NCBI RefSeq assembly: GCF_000955955.1
Contig: NZ_JYJG01000543.1
Location: forward strand, 1 to 8,230
Length of the DNA: 8,230 bases
Direction: 5' to 3'
From: Lentzea aerocolonigenes
GTDB taxonomy: Bacteria > Actinomycetota > Actinomycetes > Mycobacteriales > Pseudonocardiaceae
The notes under the pieces were generated by a model. It made no database searches, had not been told where the DNA came from, and saw nothing but the letters and a program-made list of their open reading frames with translations. Of this stretch, positions 1 to 6,283 are shown in pieces; the stretch's first letter is position 1, and each line of letters begins with the position of its first letter. The position numbers were made by a program, and so were the translations under genes.

Positions 1-2
1 AG

Positions 3-236
3 AACTGGGCCTACACCTACGTGTGGGACTCGTATGCCGCACTGCCGGGCGGCTTCAGCTCCAGCGCCGCCATGGTCGTGAACGGCGACCGCGACTTCAG
101 CAGCAACGTCAACGGGCGCAACAAGCAGGACGTCTGGTCCGAGGGCACCAAGACGCTCACCAAGTGCACCAGGGCCTACGGCGAGGTGTGGGGCGACGGC
201 AACGTCTACTGGGGACAGACCGACGAACGCTGCTAA
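3..236 (+). CDS. C-terminal part of an unrecognised, probably secreted protein (5' truncated)
   Basis: An open frame enters from the left edge, without a start inside the window, and ends at a TAA at 234-236. The 77 visible residues have the strong G/C third-position bias of the neighbouring genes, so the frame looks genuinely coding. They are rich in Trp, Tyr, Asn, Ser and Gly, contain two Cys (in LTKCTRAYG and at the very C-terminus, DERC) and no hydrophobic segment. That composition suits the end of a small exported, disulfide-containing protein, but the signal peptide would lie outside the window, so export is inferred only. I do not recognise the family. Its stop overlaps by 3 bp the stop of the convergent transporter gene, leaving no room for a separate terminator. 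Confidence 0.6.
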   Translation, partial: NWAYTYVWDSYAALPGGFSSSAAMVVNGDRDFSSNVNGRNKQDVWSEGTKTLTKCTRAYGEVWGDGNVYWGQTDERC

Positions 237-1456
237 CGCTCAGACAGTTGCGTGCTGATCAACGTGATCAGCGCGACGACTGCCATCACCGCGGCGAACA
301 CGTAGAACGTCGCGGACAGGCCGATGTGGGTCGACACCGCGCCCGCACCGATGACCGGTACCGAGATCGCCAGATAGGCCACCACGAAGAAGCTCGCGAG
401 CACCTGCCCGCGCTGGTGAGCCGGCGCAGCCTGGGTGACCAGCCGCGTGCCGCCCATGAACGCCAGGCCGAACCCGGTACCGGTCACCGCCGCACCCACC
501 AGGAACAACACAGCGCTGGTCAGGAAGACCGACCCGGCGACCGTCGCCATGCCTGCGATCAACGCGACGCAACCGAACGTCGAGGCCCTGCGCCCGGACA
601 ACCCCGTGAACGCGAGCTGGGACAACCCGCCGACGCCCTGCACCGACAGGATCACGATGCCGGCGACCAGGTGGTTGTCGATGTGCAGCAACTCCTTGGC
701 GAGGCTGCCGCCCAGCGCCAGGTAGAGGCCGCCGACCGACCACGCGGCGAGCACCCCGAGACAGCCGATGAGGAACGTCCCCCGCATCTGCCTGGGCACG
801 CCGATCCGCTGCGGCCGCAACACAGTGCTCAGACGGATCGGGGCGGGCTCGACCACCGTCTCCGGGATCTTCACGGCGATCACCAGAAGCAGCACCGCGC
901 CGACCACCGCCAGCAGCAGGTACGGCGTCACCAACGGCAGCGGCGCCCACTGCGCCAGCGCACCGGAGACCACCGCGCCGGCCGCGATGCCGAGCGAGGT
1001 CGAGGTGCTGTTGACCAGAGCGGCGATCCGGCTGTCGCGGCGCGGGTGCAGGTCGGTCAGCGCGGCGCTCGCGGCTCCGGTGAAGACGCCGGTGGCCAGG
1101 CCCTGCACCAGGCGCGCGACGCACAGCCAGAAAGTGCTGTCCGCCACCATGAACACGACCAGGCTGCCCAGCAGGCCCAGCACGCTGCCGATCAGGACGG
1201 GGCGCCTGCCGATCCGGTCGGACAGTCCGCCCGCGAAGAGCAGGGTGATGACGACGCCACCCGCGTAGAGGGCGTAGACGACCGTGAGCGTCGCGGCGGA
1301 GAAGTGCCACCGCGCCTGGTAGTCGACGTAGAGCGGGGACGGCGTGCCACTGGCGGCGAGGGCCAGCGCGATCGCCGCGGTCACCGTCCAGAACGCGAAC
1401 GGCGAACGAGAAGGAAGCTTCTCGGCGACGTCGGGCAGGGTTGCCTGCGTGGTCAT
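233..1456 (-). CDS. MFS transporter, probable 12-helix drug/metabolite exporter
   Basis: This encodes about 407 residues forming a polytopic inner-membrane protein, the usual length for a 12-helix major facilitator. After a hydrophilic N-terminus of about 18 residues come alternating hydrophobic segments. A clear MFS motif A (GGLSDRIGRRPVL, about residues 77-89) sits in the loop between helices 2 and 3. A PSPLY...YQ...W segment near residues 38-50 is common in actinobacterial exporters. Two in-frame ATGs lie at 1462 and 1456. The Shine-Dalgarno-like AGGAAG (1469-1464) is 1 nt from the first and 7 nt from the second, so 1456 is chosen. The gene is divergent from the LysR gene, which suggests that regulator controls it. 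The substrate is unknown: it could export a toxic compound or move the substrate or product of the nearby operon. Family confidence is high, substrate unassigned. Confidence 0.92.
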   Translation of the reverse strand: MTTQATLPDVAEKLPSRSPFAFWTVTAAIALALAASGTPSPLYVDYQARWHFSAATLTVVYALYAGGVVITLLFAGGLSDRIGRRPVLIGSVLGLLGSLVVFMVADSTFWLCVARLVQGLATGVFTGAASAALTDLHPRRDSRIAALVNSTSTSLGIAAGAVVSGALAQWAPLPLVTPYLLLAVVGAVLLLVIAVKIPETVVEPAPIRLSTVLRPQRIGVPRQMRGTFLIGCLGVLAAWSVGGLYLALGGSLAKELLHIDNHLVAGIVILSVQGVGGLSQLAFTGLSGRRASTFGCVALIAGMATVAGSVFLTSAVLFLVGAAVTGTGFGLAFMGGTRLVTQAAPAHQRGQVLASFFVVAYLAISVPVIGAGAVSTHIGLSATFYVFAAVMAVVALITLISTQLSER

Positions 1457-1490
1457 GCGCATTCTTCCTTTTGTTGCCAGGATCAGCTCG

Positions 1491-1519
1491 ACCGTAGTGC
1501 GCGAATGTCGCGGTGTCGA
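1491..1519 (-). promoter_or_regulatory. Predicted promoter of the MFS gene
   Basis: On the minus strand TCGACA (1519-1514) is followed after 17 bp by TACGGT (1496-1491), an acceptable actinobacterial -35/-10 pair of the TANNNT type. The start site would fall near 1484, giving a leader of about 28 nt to the ATG at 1456 that contains the AGGAAG ribosome site. The palindromic element at 1531-1544 would lie around -55, where LysR-type activators usually bind. Prediction from sequence only. Confidence 0.4.
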
Positions 1520-1530
1520 AGACGTGTCGC

Positions 1531-1547
1531 GCTATACCGCCTATGAT
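1531..1547 (+). promoter_or_regulatory. Putative LysR operator overlapping the LysR gene's own -10 box
   Basis: The stretch reads GCTATACCGCCTATGAT. It contains ATA-N5-TAT (1534-1544), and its end, TATGAT (1542-1547), is a good -10 hexamer for the plus strand; no convincing -35 is seen. A start near 1554 would make the LysR mRNA leaderless or nearly so, which fits the absence of a strong ribosome site before 1557. The operator would lie over the regulator's own promoter (autoregulation) and about 55 bp upstream of the divergent MFS start site. Its two 8-mers, GCTATACC and CCGCCTAT, both recur in the operon promoter near 7985-8003. Confidence 0.4.
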
Positions 1548-1556
1548 CAGCGGGCT

Positions 1557-2456
1557 ATGGCACGATCCTGGGGGGACGAATTGGACGGGCTCGACGGTCT
1601 GGAAATCCGGCATCTCCGGTATTTCCTGGCGGTCGCTCGGGCGGGCAAGATCATGACCGCGGCGCAGGAGCTGAACATCGCCCAGCCCAGCCTCAGCCAG
1701 CTGATCGGGCGGCTGGAGCGCAGGCTGGACCTGGTGTTGTTCGACCGCACCGCACGCGGAGTGGAGCTCACGGCGGCGGGAGAGGTGTTCCGCCGCGGAG
1801 TGGAACGAATGCTGAGCGACCTCGACGAGGTGCTCGCCGAGGCGGGCTCGGCCGCACGGGTGGCGCGGATCGGCGTGTGTTCCGGCGTCGCGCCCGCACT
1901 GCTCGGCGACATCGAGAACGCCATTGTCCTCAAATCGGAGACGCCTGTTCGTGTGGAGTTCCGCGCGGAGACGTCGAGCCGCCAGCTGGAACTGCTCAGG
2001 ACTGGCGAGCTCGATTTCGCGATCGTGCGGATGCCGTTGGACGACGGCGACTTCGAGGTGGCCGTGGTGGACGACCAGGTGCTCGGCGTGGTCCTGCACA
2101 CCGAGCACCCGCTGGCCGGCCGGGCCGCACTGCGGTGGACGGATCTCGCCGGCCAGCGCCTGCTCTGGTTCGACGCGCGCCGCGCTCCCGGTTACGCCCA
2201 GGGCCTGCTCGCCGAGCTCTCCGCACACGGGTGGCGGCCGCGGCTGCACACCGCGGACAACGACCGGCACGCGCTGTTCTCGCACACACTGCGGTCAGTG
2301 CCGAACCTCGTCGCGCTGAGGCCGCGTTCGACCGTGGACGGTGATCCCCAGCTGGCGTGGATTCCGATCGCGGGTGAGAACGCGCCGCGCGAACGACTCG
2401 GTCTCGCCGCGTTGCGCGACGGCGGCCACGGCGAGACCGTGCGGCGGATGCCCTGA
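1557..2456 (+). CDS. LysR-family transcriptional regulator
   Basis: This encodes 299 residues, the normal size for a LysR-type regulator. The N-terminal winged helix-turn-helix domain spans about residues 17-76: IRHLRYFLAVA, then a recognition region TAAQELNIAQPSLSQLIGRLE (about 34-54), then LVLFDRTARGVELTAAG. The rest is the effector-binding domain typical of the family, with beginnings such as ARIGVCSG near residue 100. Such proteins act as tetramers, usually activating a divergent or nearby operon when a pathway metabolite binds. The start at ATG 1557 puts the first helix at the normal distance. An in-frame GTG at 1524 would add 11 residues and cannot be excluded, as neither has a strong ribosome site. 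The gene is divergent from the MFS transporter and converges with the tautomerase gene, with 2 bp between the stops. Likely targets are the MFS gene and possibly the operon ending next to it. Confidence 0.93.
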   Translation: MARSWGDELDGLDGLEIRHLRYFLAVARAGKIMTAAQELNIAQPSLSQLIGRLERRLDLVLFDRTARGVELTAAGEVFRRGVERMLSDLDEVLAEAGSAARVARIGVCSGVAPALLGDIENAIVLKSETPVRVEFRAETSSRQLELLRTGELDFAIVRMPLDDGDFEVAVVDDQVLGVVLHTEHPLAGRAALRWTDLAGQRLLWFDARRAPGYAQGLLAELSAHGWRPRLHTADNDRHALFSHTLRSVPNLVALRPRSTVDGDPQLAWIPIAGENAPRERLGLAALRDGGHGETVRRMP

Positions 2457-2458
2457 CG

Positions 2459-2653
2459 TCAGCGCGCGGTACGGGCGGCGATCGTCTCGCCGGCGATGCC
2501 CCAGTTCTCCTTCGCGGTCTCCTCGACGGTGACCCACACGGACTCGGGCTTCGCACCCGTCACGCGCACGTAGGTCTCGGTCAGTTCGCGGATCAGCTCG
2601 GCCTTCTGCTCGGCCGTCTTGCCGGCAACCTGGTTGACGTGGATGAGTGGCAC
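2459..2653 (-). CDS. 4-oxalocrotonate tautomerase-family protein (64 aa)
   Basis: A 64-residue protein starting at GTG, with Pro directly after the initiator, so the mature protein begins with the N-terminal proline used as catalytic base throughout this superfamily. The body aligns without gaps to 4-oxalocrotonate tautomerase: PLIHV start, EQKAELIRELTE helix (14-25 of the mature chain), then ENWGIAGE (48-55). Members form hexamers and interconvert 2-hydroxydienoates with 2-oxoenoates. Compared with the Pseudomonas enzyme, Arg11 is Lys, Arg39 is Trp and Phe50 is Trp, so carboxylate binding must differ and the classical substrate is doubtful. The gene is last in the operon, 11 bp after the preceding stop; the sequence TAAGGAGA combines that stop with the ribosome site and fixes the GTG start. 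Family call is secure, reaction is not. Confidence 0.9.
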   Translation of the reverse strand: MPLIHVNQVAGKTAEQKAELIRELTETYVRVTGAKPESVWVTVEETAKENWGIAGETIAARTAR

Positions 2654-2664
2654 AGCTCTTCTCC

Positions 2665-3477
2665 TTATCGGGCAATCAGTTCTGCGGGGTTGGTGACGGT
2701 GCAGCGGGTGATCTGGTCGACGGTCAGGCCAGCCTCGGCGAACCACTTCCCCGCCAGTGCGAGCCATTCGTCGACATCGGGTTGATCGGGCTGGCCGAGG
2801 TCCGAGCTGTGCACCAACCGCGGATGGGAGTGCAGGACCTCGGCGAACCGCTGCTCGTCGTGGTGGCCGAGCAGCCGGGTGAGCGCGGTCAGTTCGACGT
2901 ACACCTGAGCCTGCGTGATCCCGCACATCGGATGCGTGGGGTGCGTGAGCAGCAGGCGGTCAAGCCCCAGCGCCACGGCCTCGTCCACGACCGTCAGCAC
3001 CTCGGCACGATCGGCGTGTCCGGTCGCGATCACGACGGGCAGGTCCCGTGCCGCCCGCAGGATCTCGCGCACCGCCGGCAGCGACTCGCTGATCCTCTTA
3101 CCGCGCAACGCGGGGACGTCCATCAGCGGGTGGAACGGGACGCGGTTCAGCCGTGACGGGTGCGAACCGACCAGCGTCGGCAGGTACACCACGAGCCGGG
3201 GCCCGTCGTCGCCGTGCTCGAACACCGCCCGTTCCACGGTCCTGATGTCGAGCCCGCCCCCGATGTCGTTCAGCGTCACCGATCCCGACACCGGCAGCCC
3301 GTCCTGCCTGGCCTCCCACGCGGCCGCGGCGGTGGACCCGAGGTGGCTCTTCACCACCACCCAGCCGCCCAGCTCGGCGTACCGGCGACCGGTGGCCAGC
3401 ACCGAACGCCGCCTCCGGTAGAGGTCCGCGCCGGCGTGGTGGTGCAGGTCGACGAACCGGGCCAGCGGCTCAGGCAT
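2665..3477 (-). CDS. Amidohydrolase-like metalloprotein (DUF6282-like)
   Basis: This 270-residue protein has the look of a TIM-barrel metal-dependent hydrolase. Visible in order are DLHHHAG (His12 and His14, the strand-1 HxH), VVVKSHLGS (Lys43, His45), VTLN (Asn70), TGHAD (His154), LLTHPTHP (His179 and His182) and SSDLGQP (Asp226). HxH, Lys, His, His and Asp in this order are the metal ligands and catalytic acid of the amidohydrolase superfamily. The overall pattern resembles the DUF6282 group, a recollection and not a search result. No signal peptide is seen, so it is probably cytosolic. The start overlaps the upstream RraA-like gene by 8 bp (ATGCCTGA), indicating coupled translation. In analogous pathways such proteins are lactonases or hydratases acting before an RraA-type aldolase; here that role is only an inference. 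Confidence 0.8.
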   Translation of the reverse strand: MPEPLARFVDLHHHAGADLYRRRRSVLATGRRYAELGGWVVVKSHLGSTAAAAWEARQDGLPVSGSVTLNDIGGGLDIRTVERAVFEHGDDGPRLVVYLPTLVGSHPSRLNRVPFHPLMDVPALRGKRISESLPAVREILRAARDLPVVIATGHADRAEVLTVVDEAVALGLDRLLLTHPTHPMCGITQAQVYVELTALTRLLGHHDEQRFAEVLHSHPRLVHSSDLGQPDQPDVDEWLALAGKWFAEAGLTVDQITRCTVTNPAELIAR

Positions 3478-4126
3478 CAGCCCGCCAGGGGGTGGCGTAA
3501 CCGAACTTCTCGCGCGCCTGGTCCAGCCTGCTGCCCGCCGCGACGGCTGCCGCGATCCGTCGTTCGGTGGCGTCGACGCGTTCCGCGCGGTCGGCCACCT
3601 CGGCGGCGTGCTCGGCCGGGATCACCAGCGCACCGCTGTCGTCCGCGAGGATCACGTCACCGGGTCGCACGAGAACGCCGTGGACGTCGACGGTCGCGCC
3701 GGTTTCCCCCAGCTCGACCCGGTTCTTGCCGCTCACCATCGTCACACCGGTGCTGAACAACGGGTATCCGGCCGCCCGGACCTCGGTGATGTCCCTGGCC
3801 GAGCCGTGCAGCACGGTGCCCCGCACTCCCCTGGCCTGCGCCACGACGGTCAGCAACGATCCCCAGTTCGTGCAGGAGGTGTCGCCACCGTTGTCCACCA
3901 CGACCACGGACCCCGCGGGCACGTCGTCGAGGTAGTTGGCGGCGTTGCGGAACTTCGGGCCCTCGCCGACCGCGCGATAGGACACCGTGTAGGCGAGCCC
4001 ACAGGTCTTCGCACCCGGCACCCTGGCCGCAACGCCGCTCAGCACACCTGTCAGGCCCATGCTGTCCAACGCGTCGGACACCGCCGGCGTGTCCAGTTCG
4101 GACAGCCGCTCGATGATCTCCTTCAC
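3470..4126 (-). CDS. RraA / 4-hydroxy-4-methyl-2-oxoglutarate aldolase-family protein
   Basis: This 218-residue protein belongs to the RraA-like fold shared by the class II HMG/CHA aldolases and the RNase E inhibitor RraA. Diagnostic segments are DTPAVSDAL (12-20), GDTSCTNWGSLLT (81-93), the metal/substrate pair Arg111-Asp112 in GSARD, and PGDVILADDSGALVIP (155-170). The retained Arg-Asp pair favours an active divalent-metal aldolase or decarboxylase that cleaves a 4-hydroxy-2-oxo acid or decarboxylates an oxo acid, rather than a regulatory RraA. It starts with GTG at 4126, in the overlap GTGA with the stop of the upstream small ORF. A purine run, GAGGGG, ends 5 nt before the start. The Asn-Trp-Gly after Cys86 differs from the usual small residues there, which may mark a substrate subgroup. 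Family is confident, substrate is not. Confidence 0.88.
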   Translation of the reverse strand: MKEIIERLSELDTPAVSDALDSMGLTGVLSGVAARVPGAKTCGLAYTVSYRAVGEGPKFRNAANYLDDVPAGSVVVVDNGGDTSCTNWGSLLTVVAQARGVRGTVLHGSARDITEVRAAGYPLFSTGVTMVSGKNRVELGETGATVDVHGVLVRPGDVILADDSGALVIPAEHAAEVADRAERVDATERRIAAAVAAGSRLDQAREKFGYATPWRADA

Positions 4127-4491
4127 TTCTCCCCCTCGTCCAGTGCCCGGACCGCGCTCCAGGCGTAGAAGGCGGCGGCAGCCTCCGCCACCTCCGGCCC
4201 GCGCTTGGGCACCGACAGTTCGAACGTGCTCGTCCGCCCGTCGACATCGACTTCAGCGGTCAGCGTGAGAGTGCCCGAGTACTCGACCGCTCCCCCGGAC
4301 CACCAGGACCTGGCTTTGACCGCCAGCTCGGGGCCGCCGGCCCCGGTCGCGCGTTCCAGGAACAGGCCACCGGCGAAGTCCGCATCCACAGTGGACAGGG
4401 CGAACTTCCTGGCCGCGAGCTCACCGAAAGCATCACGACCGGACCGGCTGACCGTGTGCTTCGCCAGCACGTCCTCGATTTCAGCGGGCAA
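4123..4491 (-). CDS. CinA C-terminal (PncC-like) domain remnant, frameshifted off the upstream fusion gene
   Basis: Up to 122 residues, starting at a TTG (4491) with no ribosome site, 11 bp inside the end of the dehydrogenase-CinA gene. It resembles the C-terminal amidase domain of CinA/PncC: ALSTVDADFAGGLF (31-44) matches the family's AVAESCTGGLL, and GGAVEYS (66-72) matches GGVVAYS. The tail, from FELSVP to WSAVRAL, matches the last strand and helix. The catalytic Ser position is Asp38, and the central segment with the T-G-GPGG loop is missing, so nicotinamide-nucleotide deamidase activity is not expected. Removing one copy of the adjacent 16-bp duplication puts this frame in phase with the upstream gene (GPALP then AEIEDV). 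It is therefore most likely the original third domain of that protein, now separately translated, reached by a +1 frameshift, or lost. Confidence 0.6.
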   Translation of the reverse strand: MPAEIEDVLAKHTVSRSGRDAFGELAARKFALSTVDADFAGGLFLERATGAGGPELAVKARSWWSGGAVEYSGTLTLTAEVDVDGRTSTFELSVPKRGPEVAEAAAAFYAWSAVRALDEGEK

Positions 4492-6283
4492 CGCCGGACC
4501 GGGGCAACGCCGGACCGTCGACCGGCCTGGTCACCGTCACGTCGACGTACGGGTAGCTCCACAGGTAGGAAACCTTGACCTGGTCGGCGATCGGCGCGAG
4601 CACGGCGTCCACTTCGGACGCCACGTCTCCCTCGATCACACCCAGCAGCCGCCACGTGCTCGACTCCGGCGCAGGCCCGGCCGGTAGTTCGGCCACGGCC
4701 GCCTCGGCCATCGGCAGGCACTCCTTCGGCGGTCCGGGCAGCATCAGCACGATGGTGCCCGGCAGATCGACCCTGGCGCCCCACGCCGTGCCGTTGCCGT
4801 TGGGCAGCAGACTGCTCCCGGCCGGGAACAGCGCCTGCCGGCGGTTGTCCTCGTGCACCGCGAGACCGAACGACTCGAGCCTCGCGCACACCGCCTGCCA
4901 CGCCGTCTCGTCGTGCTCCAGCGGCAGATCGCAGGCCGCGGCCACGGCGTCCCGCGTGACGTCGTCGGACGTCGGACCGAGACCACCGAGCACCACGACC
5001 ACGTCGTCGGCACCGATGCGCGAGCGCACGCCGTCCCGGATGTCCGCGAGCGTGTCGCCCGCTGTCATCCGGCTGCGCACCTGGTAGCCGGCGGCGTGCA
5101 GCAGCTTGCTCACCGCGGTGCTGTTGGTGTCCGTGACGGTGCCGCTGAGCAACTCGTCACCGACGGCGATCACCGAGGCCTGCCGCTCCACGGCACCGGA
5201 CGTCAACGCGGTCTCGACAGCGGCGGCGGCGACCTGGGTCGTCGCGACACCGCCGAGGTCATAGGTGACAGCGCGACGAGCGCGGGCAACGGTCCGCACG
5301 GCTGAGCGGATCTGCTCGGCCGGAGCAGGCATGCCCAGGTGGCGCAACAACATCGAGACGGTGAGGAAGAGCGCCATCGGGTTCGCCTTGTGCTGCCCAG
5401 CCATGGCCGGGGCGCTGCCGTGCACCGGCTCGAAGTAGCTGCCGTGCTCGCCGATGTTGCCGCTCGGGGCGAGCCCCAGCCCGCCCATCACGCCGGCGCC
5501 GAGGTCGGACAGGATGTCGCCGAACATGTTCTCGGCGACGATCACCCCGAACCGTTCCGGCCTGCGGACCATCCACAGCGCGACCGCGTCCACGTTGAGG
5601 ATCTCGGCCTCGATCTCCGGGTACCCGGCCGCGATCTCCTCCAGCCTGCCGCGCAACGCGTTGCTGCTGGCCCGCAACACGTTCGGCTTGTCGGCCAGCG
5701 TCAGCCGCCGGTGACCTCCGGCCCGTGCGTGCTCGAAACCGAAGCGCAGCAACCGGTCCACGCCGAACCTGGTCTGCAGCCGCAGTGTGGCACTGGTCTC
5801 CTCGAAGCCGGACGCCTTCGCGTTCGGGTGGTCCTTGACCACGTTCCACAGCGCCGGAGTCAGCCCGTGGAAGTCCAGACCGGCGTACAGACCCTCGGTG
5901 TTCTCCCGGATCACGTCGAACGCGAACCGGTCCGCCCGCACGTCCGCGACCGGGCGTACGTTGGCGTACAACGAAAGCCGCTGCCTGAGCTGCACGACGG
6001 GCGAGACGTAGGTGAGCCCGGTGCCGCGCAGGTGCCCGGCGAGCTCGGCCTCGGCCTCCCGCACCGGTTTGCTGGTGATCGCGCCGAGCAGGCAGGTGTC
6101 GGTTTCCTCGAGCAGCTGCCAGGTTTGTCGCGGCACGGCATCCCCGTGCTCGCACCACGACCTCCAGCCGACGTCGCCGAACCGGAAGTCGAGCGGCAAC
6201 CCCATCCTGTCGATCACGGGCAGCACCGCGTCGACCACCTCGGGCCCGATGCCGTCTCCCGGCAGTACGGCAATGCTCTTCAT
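4481..6283 (-). CDS. Isocitrate/isopropylmalate-type dehydrogenase fused to a CinA N-terminal MoCF domain
   Basis: A 600-residue two-domain protein. Residues 1-360 are a beta-decarboxylating dehydrogenase: GDGIGPEV (9-16), substrate arginines Arg100, Arg110 and Arg126 in LRQRLSLYANVRP and RENTEG, catalytic Tyr133 and Lys199 (LADKPNVL), metal Asp232, Asp256 and Asp260, and EPVHGSAP (285-292). All key residues are kept, so it should oxidise and decarboxylate a 2-hydroxy-3-carboxy acid with NAD(P). GGLGLAPSGNIGE is closer to isocitrate, homoisocitrate or tartrate enzymes than to LeuB. Residues 370-530 form a MoCF/CinA domain: GDELLSGTVTDTN (376-388), GGLGPTSDDVTRDAV (433-447), PNGNGT (494-499), PGPPKE (516-521). 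Residues about 540-590 resemble the CinA linker domain. CinA N-terminal domains hydrolyse ADP-ribose-type nucleotides; their task here is unknown. The ATG overlaps the hydrolase stop (ATGA), and AAGGAG lies 11 nt upstream. The C-terminus is truncated by the 16-bp duplication. Confidence 0.88.
   Translation of the reverse strand: MKSIAVLPGDGIGPEVVDAVLPVIDRMGLPLDFRFGDVGWRSWCEHGDAVPRQTWQLLEETDTCLLGAITSKPVREAEAELAGHLRGTGLTYVSPVVQLRQRLSLYANVRPVADVRADRFAFDVIRENTEGLYAGLDFHGLTPALWNVVKDHPNAKASGFEETSATLRLQTRFGVDRLLRFGFEHARAGGHRRLTLADKPNVLRASSNALRGRLEEIAAGYPEIEAEILNVDAVALWMVRRPERFGVIVAENMFGDILSDLGAGVMGGLGLAPSGNIGEHGSYFEPVHGSAPAMAGQHKANPMALFLTVSMLLRHLGMPAPAEQIRSAVRTVARARRAVTYDLGGVATTQVAAAAVETALTSGAVERQASVIAVGDELLSGTVTDTNSTAVSKLLHAAGYQVRSRMTAGDTLADIRDGVRSRIGADDVVVVLGGLGPTSDDVTRDAVAAACDLPLEHDETAWQAVCARLESFGLAVHEDNRRQALFPAGSSLLPNGNGTAWGARVDLPGTIVLMLPGPPKECLPMAEAAVAELPAGPAPESSTWRLLGVIEGDVASEVDAVLAPIADQVKVSYLWSYPYVDVTVTRPVDGPALPRSGVAR
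4486..4517. repeat. Perfect 16-bp tandem duplication at the gene junction
   Basis: The 16-mer GGGCAACGCCGGACCG occurs at 4486-4501 and again, identical and directly adjacent, at 4502-4517. The bases on either side do not extend the match. Sixteen is not a multiple of three, so the duplication shifts the minus-strand frame: the dehydrogenase-CinA gene then reads P-R-S-G-V-A-R and stops at 4481. With one copy the same frame would continue into the small PncC-like ORF. Confidence 0.97.

Noticed and set aside
1457..1462. ATG at 1462 as the start of the MFS gene.
   Set aside because: The AGGAAG ribosome site would be only 1 nt away; the ATG at 1456 has a 7-nt spacing.
23..1546. Long plus-strand open frame (507 codons) antisense to the MFS gene.
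   Set aside because: Low-complexity Arg/Gln/His-rich product, typical of an antisense shadow in high-GC DNA.
240..2285. Very long minus-strand open frame (681 codons) across the MFS and LysR genes.
   Set aside because: Its product is an Arg/Pro/Gly-rich sequence without domains. It is the GC-driven shadow of two well-supported genes.
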